The translations under genes were made by a program, and so were the position numbers. A stretch of 64,000 nt of DNA, taken from assembly GCA_009801085.1 (NCBI GenBank), contig VNWV01000004.1, positions 2,790,001 through 2,854,000 of the forward strand. Reading direction: 5' to 3'. The DNA comes from Lasiodiplodia sp. COLG20. Taxonomy: Eukaryota > Ascomycota > Dothideomycetes > Botryosphaeriales > Botryosphaeriaceae. Every line of letters starts with the position of its first letter. Positions within the stretch are counted from its first letter, which is position 1. This document shows, one piece after another, positions 57,191-64,000 of this stretch. Below the pieces are notes generated by a model that was given only the letters and a program-made list of their open reading frames with translations, did not search any database and was not told the origin of the DNA.

Positions 57191-58401
57191 ATGGATCCAA
57201 GCCTTCAGCCGCCGGCCGACCAGGTCGAAGCGGCCCGCCAGCGCCACACGAACGACATGCGAGACTTCTCCAGAATGATCCAAGTCCGCCTCTCGCGCCT
57301 GATCCAAACCCAGTACGAAGCAAACCACGGCACGGCAGCGAACCCGATCGCGATTGACTCCGACTCCGACTCCGACAATGCCAACACGAACGGTAATGAC
57401 CCCAGCAGCCAAGCCAATGGAGACGGCGGCGCCAACCTCACCTCCCGCCTCGACGACCTCGAGCTGCACACGCTCCCGCTGCCGCGGGCACCGCGCGCCG
57501 AGCTCGACTACGATGGCGAGGACGCGCCCGACGAGGGTCTCTGGCGGGCGCCGCTGCACGACCAGTTCCAGCACGACCCGCAGTGGCCGTGTCTGGTGTC
57601 GGCGGTGCGCGACGAGCCGCTGCCACCTAACATCGCGCTGCCCGTGCCGGTGCGCGCGCCGCCGGGGCCGACCGAGGCGCACTTCGTCTGGGCCGACGAG
57701 CGCGAAGAGTATCTCGCGCGCTGCCCCGAGAATGCGGATTTCAGCCAGGTAAAGCACTTCGTTCCTTCTCTTTCTTTCCACGTACTGACGCAACTCCCCG
57801 CTCGCAGATCGTCTTCATGCCCGTCCCGCGCCCCGCCAAGTTCGACGCCGTCAACGCTACCATCATCGACGACGACCACAACAACGACAACAACAGCAGC
57901 AGCGGAGCCGCCATCCCCGTCACCAACACACCCACTGCCACCGCCGCCCCTCCTCCCCCACCGCCTCCCCCGCCCTCGCCGCACCAAGACCTCCTCCTCC
58001 TCACCCCCTCCGAAGCCTCGCACATGCGCAACCTCTTCATCGCCAAGGGCCAGGCGCTCGCCGAACATGCCGCCGCCGCGACCTCATCGCTCCCTTCGCC
58101 CCCGGCGTCCACCGACGGCGGCAGTCGTCGCCGCCTGCTGCGCATCCCGCATTTCGACGACGACGACGATTCGCTCCGCGCGCACTACGAGTCGTGCGAG
58201 GTTTGTCGCGGCATCCGCCGGCGCGCGGTGCCGGACGAGCATGAGTATTGGACGCGGGTGAACGAGGTGGGGGAGGGGAAGGTGAGGGAGATGAGGGTTG
58301 GGGGTGTGGTGACGAGGGCGAGTGGGAGGAGTGCTGCTGCTGCGGCGGCGGTGAAGAAGGATGAGGGGAAGGAGGAGAAGAGGGAGGGGAGTGAGGAGTG
58401 A
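57191..58401 (+). CDS. Uncharacterised acidic/Pro-rich protein with SIM-like motif
   Basis: Exons 57191..57748 and 57808..58401 (59-nt intron, GTAAAG...CTCGCAG, CTGAC branch, phase 0), 383 residues. NPIAIDSDSDSD at about 51-62 has the form of a SUMO-interacting motif followed by an acidic run. The N-terminal exon has a Leu/Arg helix (SRMIQVRLSRLIQTQ) and a conserved-looking segment around RAPLHDQFQHDPQWPC. The second exon has a nine-Pro run, PSEASHMRNLFIAKGQALAE (probably helical) and a CEVCRG pair of cysteines, then a Lys/Glu-rich tail. No family was recognised. It lies outside the array and lacks its modules, although its Asp-Ser run resembles the one in A1. Confidence 0.7.
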
Positions 58402-58984
58402 TGGCAGGTCGGTTGAGGGTAGTTATGGGGCTTGCAAGATGGACAAGGGAAATCAGGAAACTGTGGGAGACAGGACAAGTCGCTGGGAGCATCAAATGGG
58501 CGAACAAGACTGTCGACTACGGACTTCATCGGCTTGGGGGAGCGGAATGGAGGAGACGGACGACGAACAGAAAATGAAATGTGGAGTGCGAGACTGGCTA
58601 TTCGACGAGCGGACTACGCGGTAGAGATGACTGATGCTCAAATGATGGGTGGGCAAGGCTTTGATTTCCGGCAGGATGTGCGATGGACAATGAGGCGGTA
58701 ATGTCTAATCTGGATCTAAACATGGGCTGACAGGAGGAACACCGAAATGGCTTGGCGGACGGTGGTGCATCTCGAGAGATGCGTGATGAATTAGCGATGG
58801 CTAGAAACCAGATAGATGGAATCGACGAGGTTGCAAACAACAGGTGAAGTGAGAGACGGAGGCGTGCGCACAGACCGCTCGGCGATTTTCGCTTGCAAGC
58901 CCTGCAGGTGCATATTTTCTTTTCTTGGTGCGACGCCTCAACCTTCGCCGTTCAACCACACTTCGAAACAAAATTTTGAGCAAG
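58402..58984. other. Intergenic region upstream of PRMT gene
   Basis: 3' flank of the preceding gene and PRMT promoter/leader. Nothing else seen. Confidence 0.4.
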
Positions 58985-60875
58985 ATGTCGCACTCGTCAG
59001 CCTCTTCAGACACGGGCTCGGACCCGTTGGATATGCGCGGTGAGGAGGGCTGGGAGGATGCCGAGCCCGACGTTGAGGAGATCCGCGTCGTCAGCCTCTT
59101 CGACGACCAAGTCTTTCCGGATGTCAAGCAGATGATCGAGGATTGCAAGAAAAGGTACAACTTCGATTTTACTGGCATCCAGAAGAAGCTGGGTGTGTAC
59201 TTCTCCTTATTCTTTCTGAATTAGCTCTGCTCCGTTGTGCCCTGGTTCAAAGTCACGTGTTTTTACAACATCCCCACCGGATTTCCCATCCTTCCTGATC
59301 TATATGCTTTGTTCCGCGTTGCATGAGCCACCGATAGCAGTACATTCGCCCTTACTAACTGCAGTTTAAGGCCTTGACTTTTTCGCGAGCATCAAGCTGG
59401 TGAACTATATCCGCTGCGAAGTCAAAAACGGCAACAAGAACCCCGATGTGTCTGACGCAGCAAAATTCGCCGATGACAAGTACCTGCAGCCCGTGCTCGA
59501 GGATGATGCCGTGCTTTTCTCTCTAGACGAGCTCTCGGCAGATGACGAGGAGCCGCAGTCTGCGGAGGCCAAGAAAGTTAAAGAGCTGGAAGAGCAACTT
59601 GAACAATTAGCGAGCCAGTTCGCCGAGTACAGGGAAACTGTCTCAAAGACGCTTGAAGAGCGCTGGAACGAGAAAGACACGTCTAAGGAGGGCGAAGCGG
59701 GTCCCTCCGGATCGTCAAAAGCTCCCGAGGGCAAGTGGGGCATCGATACCGGATACTTCGACTCCTACTCCTATAACGGTAAGCTGCACAAGATCGTAGA
59801 TCGACGCATGCCCTGACTCTTTTAGATATCCACGAGACCATGCTCAAGGACGCCATCCGCACTGATGGGTACAGGGACTTTGTCTACGACAACAAGCACA
59901 TCTTTGCCGGAAAGACCGTTCTAGATGTGGGCTGCGGAACGGGTATCCTCTCCATGTTCTGCGCAAAGGCCGGTGCTGCCCACGTCATCGCTGTGGACAA
60001 CAGCGAAATGATCGAGAAGGCCATCGTCAACTGCCACGCCAATGGATTCTCCGACAAGATCACCTGCCTGCGTGGCAAGATCGAGGAGGTCGTCCTTCCG
60101 GTCGACAAGGTGGACATCATCATCTCCGAGTGGATGGGCTACTGTTTGCTCTTCGAGGCTATGTTTGACAGCGTTATGTGGGCCAGAGACCGCTACTTGA
60201 AGCCGGATGGCCTGATGGTGCCTAGCCACACCACGCTGCACATTGCACCCTTCTCTGATGACGACTACATCGCGGATAACATCGAGTTCTGGCGCGATGT
60301 GTATGGCTTCGACATGAGCGCCATGATGGAGAAGATCCGTGAGGATGTTAGGGTTAAGAGTCTGAAGACCGACAAGCTTGGTAAGTCTAGCAAGGTCGGA
60401 GTCGAGTGTATATATTTTGCTGACTTATTCCTCATTCGCAGTCTCCAAGTCTTCTCAGTTTTTACAGCTCCCGCTGCACACCATCACCACTGAAGAGCTT
60501 GAGTTCGTGAAGAACTTCTCGGTTGAGGTGGAGGCGGATGCCAGTGCACTGGACGGCTGGTGCATCTGGTTCGACACCTTCTTCTTGCCATCCCGCGACA
60601 CTGTCCTGCCAGCTGATGCGCGGGCGGAGACGTGGAAGGGGCCAGGCAACGCGTTCACGACGGGCCCCGGCGGCAAGCCTACGCACTGGGAGTCTGGACT
60701 GCTGCTCGTCGAGCGCAGCGGCAAAAACGACGAGCTGAAGAAGGGACAGAAGATTGCAGGCAGTGTTACGTACAAGAAGGCGGGCAAGAACACGCGCGAC
60801 TTGGCCATCGAGATCGAGTGGGAGGTCGAGGGCGGGGCAGACGGAAAGCGGAAGCAAGCATGGAAGCTGGAGTAG
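58985..60875 (+). CDS. Protein arginine N-methyltransferase 3 type (PRMT3/RmtB class)
   Basis: Exons 58985..59192, 59371..59778, 59826..60380 and 60442..60875 (introns 178, 47 and 61 nt), 534 residues. The N-terminus has the layout of the PRMT3 zinc-finger region (VSLFDDQVFPDVKQMIEDC, then LDFFASIKLVNYIR), but most zinc ligands are replaced. The catalytic core is intact: SAM motif VLDVGCGTG from 237, the double-E loop SEWMGYCLLFE at 306-316 with E307 and E316, and the THW loop at 471-473. It transfers methyl groups from S-adenosylmethionine to arginine; the PRMT3 class is known to methylate ribosomal protein S2 in the cytosol. The first intron is the longest in this gene and uses a TTTAAG acceptor, because CTGCAG just upstream would give a stop. 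Confidence 0.93.
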
Positions 60876-61305
60876 ATAGTGGCTGCAGTGGGACGTGAGA
60901 GATAGAGCTTGGGATAGAAACGCTCAAAAAAACGGCGAAGGAAAGGGTTTAGCGGCGTCGATTAGCTGCAGGGCAGCGCTAGGAATGCAAGATTATCGCT
61001 CACGGACGACCCTGTGTAACGTCTCTGCAGCCGAATGCGGCGCAGAAGCATCGGCGCGTGAGAGAAATGCGGAGGGCACCCTGACTCGGCGTGTCGTCAT
61101 CGCACGGGCCTGCTGCCCCAGCGCGTGTCGCAGTCACCCCATGACAGCTGGCCTAGCACCAAAACTCCAAAGGATCCTCCTCTCGAGACGCCATCACCGC
61201 CTGCGCCCCAGCTCTGCCCGGATCACCAGAGCTCCCCGTCCCCTGCCCGGCCCCCGGACCATGCCGACGCAGCTGTAGAGCTCGCAGCTCCAGCATTCCC
61301 GTTCC
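60876..61305. other. Intergenic region PRMT-RAV1
   Basis: PRMT 3' flank and RAV1 promoter; a C-rich leader (CTGCCCGGCCCC near 61245) precedes the start. No other feature seen. Confidence 0.4.
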
Positions 61306-64000
61306 ATGCGCGCCATCCTCCCCGGCCGTCCCAACGCAGAGCTCGCTGCTGTGACCACCGGGCTCTGGGAGGGAAGGCAGCTTATCGTGCGCACACCGCC
61401 CTGACCGCCGCTCAATGCCACCGCGCTGACGTCTTGGTTGCAGGCGTACATCTCCGGCAATGCCCTCATAATCCTCGGCGGCCCGCGACACATTATACAA
61501 ACCATCTACACCGAAGATGAGGGAAACCTGGTGTCTGTGGTTTTGGACGAGCCGTCGGGCAAGATAGCAACCGCCTCGCCCAAGGCTGTCTACGTCTACA
61601 AGCCCCACGGCCTGGACATTGGCCAGCCCAACGTGCGTCAACTTTGTCCTGCGCCGCCCCGCATCGAGTGTCTGACAATGAGATTTCGCAGTGGACCCTC
61701 CAACACACCTTGACCCTCGCCGACCCGCGGGATGATATCAGGACCCTCTCCTGGGGCCTCGCCGAGGAGCTGCTGGTTGGCAGCTCGTCCCTGACGCTAT
61801 TCTCCACCCACAACCACGAGTCCGAACGTCTCTTCACCGCGCCGCTCGCCTCCCCGCCCAAGTTCGCACACTTCTCCTACGACGCCACCTTCATCGCCAC
61901 GACCTCGACCTACGACCGCCTCGTCAAGATATGGCACCGCCTGAGCTTCGGCAGCGTCGAGGAGCGCTTCGACGTGGCCTACCTGCCGCACCCGGCCACA
62001 GTGACGGGGCTGCACTGGCGCCGGCCGCGCCACCGCGAGCAGCTGATCGAGAACGTGTTGTACACGGTGTGCGCCGACAACAAGGTGCGCGTGTGGGTGG
62101 GCGGCGAGCACCGCGGGCCCGAGATCTTCCAGCTGTGGGCCGAGGTCGACCTCATGGAGTCGATCAAGCCGCGCGCCCTCGACCCGGGCGCCCGCTCCAC
62201 CCGCCGCTACGCCTTCTTCATCGACAGCGCCGACTTCGCGGTCGCCACCGAGCGCGCCGTCCAGCAGGCCTCCGAGGCCAACAGCAAAGAGGAGAGCCAT
62301 GCCCTGCAGCACCTGATCGAGGTCGCGAACCGCACCCCCGAGGTGTGCGTCGTGCTAGATGACAAGGGCAACATGTCGGCCTGGGGCTTGGAGAGCGTGG
62401 ATTCGAAGGTCAAGAAGACGAGCAACATCTTCAACATTGCACACGTCGAGGGGCTTAGGCTGCATTTTGCGAAGGACCCCCTGCCCATCGAGGATAATGT
62501 GCAGTTCTTCAGTTTCTGCGGGGATGCCCATGGCAGTTCGTTCACTCTGCTCATGCACCACTTTGATGGAAGAATAGAGTGGATGGAGGGCAAGATTGAC
62601 CTACTGTTCGATCCGTCCCCCTTGAAGTTGACGAGATTGGAGCGAGAGACCATTTTGACCGGACACACCGCACCCATCAAGAAGGCCGTACGTACAGCCA
62701 GCGGGCGGGCGCTGATATCTCGAACCGACAAGAACGCGGGCGTTGTGTGGAGGCAAGAGAATTCGAAGCATTCCGGCCCTGTGCTTGCTCGGCACAGTAC
62801 CGTGCAGGTGCATGAGCATATCCATCGCACGGCTTTGCTTGCTGAGGGCGACTTTGTTGTATTCCTGCACCACGAGAGTATCTCACTATGGGATGCTCGC
62901 ACGCCAACGGCAAAAGAGGTGGCTCGCTGCAAGTACGAATTGCAGGGCAAGCCGCTCTGCTTGCTCATCATCCCGGAAGTAGAAACAGACTCTGGATGCG
63001 TCCATCTTGCCACCATCTCGTCCGAGATGAAGGGAATCGGCTGGGAAGTAAGGATACCGCCCAGATTGACACACGTCAGCTTCCGTCCACACCGCCGGAC
63101 ACCGTCCATCAACATCGCAGGCAAAATCTCCATCGAAGAAATCTGCCGCTTTGATCTAGGTGACGACGGCGACCTGGCTTATGTCATCCCCGTCGATCCT
63201 GCTGGAACGCCACCTGTGATCTCAGGTTTCTTGGACACTTTCGCCCGTGATATTGCAATCTCGTACACAACCTCCGGTGTTATCAAATCATGGACCGCAA
63301 GAGTCAGCGAAGATCGGAATAAGATCGAATGGCTGCTCACGTCGACGGTTGATACTGGCGTCGAAAATCCGACACTCGGCAGTGGCACTTCAATTCGCAA
63401 AGCGGCTTTGGTTGATTCTCAGAAGACTGGTCTCACCATCTGGAGCACAAGAAGCGCCCAGTTGGAGCACGAGGAGCGTTTTGAGGCCCATGATATCATC
63501 CAGGACATCGATTGGTCGTCTTCTCCGGACAATCAGTCCATCCTCGCCGTTGGCTTTCCCCACAGGGTTGTCATCTATGCACAGCTGCGCTACAACTACC
63601 TCGACCATGGGCCATCCTGGGCGGCGATTCGCGAAGTCCGTATTCGAGAGTTCACGCCGCATCCGATTGGTGATTCTGTCTGGCTGGGCAGCGGTAATTT
63701 GGTCATCGGTGCTGGAAACCAATTGTTCGTCCAAGATGAGCATGTTGAGGTCGATGATGGTGTCCTTCCAGATCTGCGCCTCGTTGAGCACAGGGAAGCA
63801 CACCGGAAGAAGGAGGTGGATTTGTTCACTCTTGTGAGCAGACTCAACGGTCCGCTGCCGGTGTACCACCCACAGATGCTTGCTCAGTGCGTGCTTCTAG
63901 GGAAGCTGCCGCAGGTCCAGCGGATCCTTATCAACCTTTACAAGACGCTCAAATTCTACACCGAGGGCGACCCATTCGATACTCTACTCGGATTATCGCC
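61306..64000 (+). CDS. RAV1: RAVE complex subunit Rav1-like, 3' end beyond window
   Basis: Exons 61306..61386, 61444..61632 and 61692..>64000 (introns 57 and 59 nt, both phase 0, GTGCGC and GTGCGT donors). The start MRAILPGRPNAELAAV and the next exon (AYISGNALIILGGP) match the conserved opening of fungal Rav1. WD40-type repeats follow (KFAHFSYDATFIATTSTYDRLVKIW, split here as FSYDATFIATTS and YDRLVKIW; NVLYTVCADNKVRVW; TILTGHTAPIKKAV). The end of the window reads LVSRLNGPLPVYHPQMLAQC, the beginning of the Rav1p C-terminal region. Rav1 with Rav2 and Skp1 re-assembles the vacuolar H+-ATPase after glucose-dependent disassembly. No stop codon occurs before the window edge. Confidence 0.92.

Overview
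This is a window of nuclear DNA from a filamentous ascomycete (Pezizomycotina; Dothideomycetes is my guess, not shown). The evidence is genes with several 46-100 nt GT-AG introns carrying CTAAC/CTGAC-like branch sites, pyrimidine-rich leaders, and typical fungal families: Zn2Cys6 regulator, Pth11-like rhodopsin-fold membrane protein, DHA1-type MFS transporters and a Rav1 homologue. No rRNA, tRNA or CRISPR array was seen.

Region 1 (1-32.5 kb) is the notable part. Twelve genes (called A1-A12 here) lie head to tail on the + strand. Eleven belong to one divergent, modular family that I cannot match to a named family; A3 is doubtful. Their C-termini are built from up to three modules. Module 1 is a 'G-x2-GF-x-LL-x2-P-x3-F-x2-G' stretch. 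Module 2 is a '[IV]-D-[WF] ... I-x2-L-N-R-W' stretch. Module 3 is a Myb/SANT-like helical region with 'W-x2-EE-x2-WLR' and then 'FN-x2-[WF]-x-GR'. Long disordered, Ser/Pro-rich linkers with Lys/Arg clusters (KRAR, KRKA) precede them, so the products are probably nuclear and possibly DNA- or chromatin-binding. Members have gained, lost or swapped modules: A5 and A8 lack modules 1-2, A9 stops before module 3, A4 has an in-frame TAG at the start of module 1, and A12 carries a large insertion. A1/A2 share an intron position, A6/A7 share an N-terminal module, and A5/A10 share another. A TA-flanked MITE-like nested palindrome lies between A10 and A11. A degenerate repeat with GATCTGGGAGGC cores lies downstream of A9.

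Region 2 (35-45.6 kb) looks like a small metabolic cluster: an MFS transporter, a FAD-dependent aromatic-ring-type monooxygenase divergent from a phytanoyl-CoA-dioxygenase-like enzyme, and a Zn2Cys6 transcription factor divergent from a second MFS transporter. The FAD/dioxygenase intergenic region holds two perfect inverted repeats and repeated TCGGAAA boxes, which suggests joint control.

Region 3 (46.5-64 kb) holds a fungal multi-pass membrane protein of unknown function, a gene-poor stretch, a seven-exon Pth11-like integral membrane protein, an uncharacterised acidic/Pro-rich protein, a PRMT3-type arginine methyltransferase with a degenerate N-terminal zinc finger, and the 5' part of a RAV1-like gene running off the right edge.

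All exon boundaries were read by eye from splice signals and frame continuity, without transcript data.
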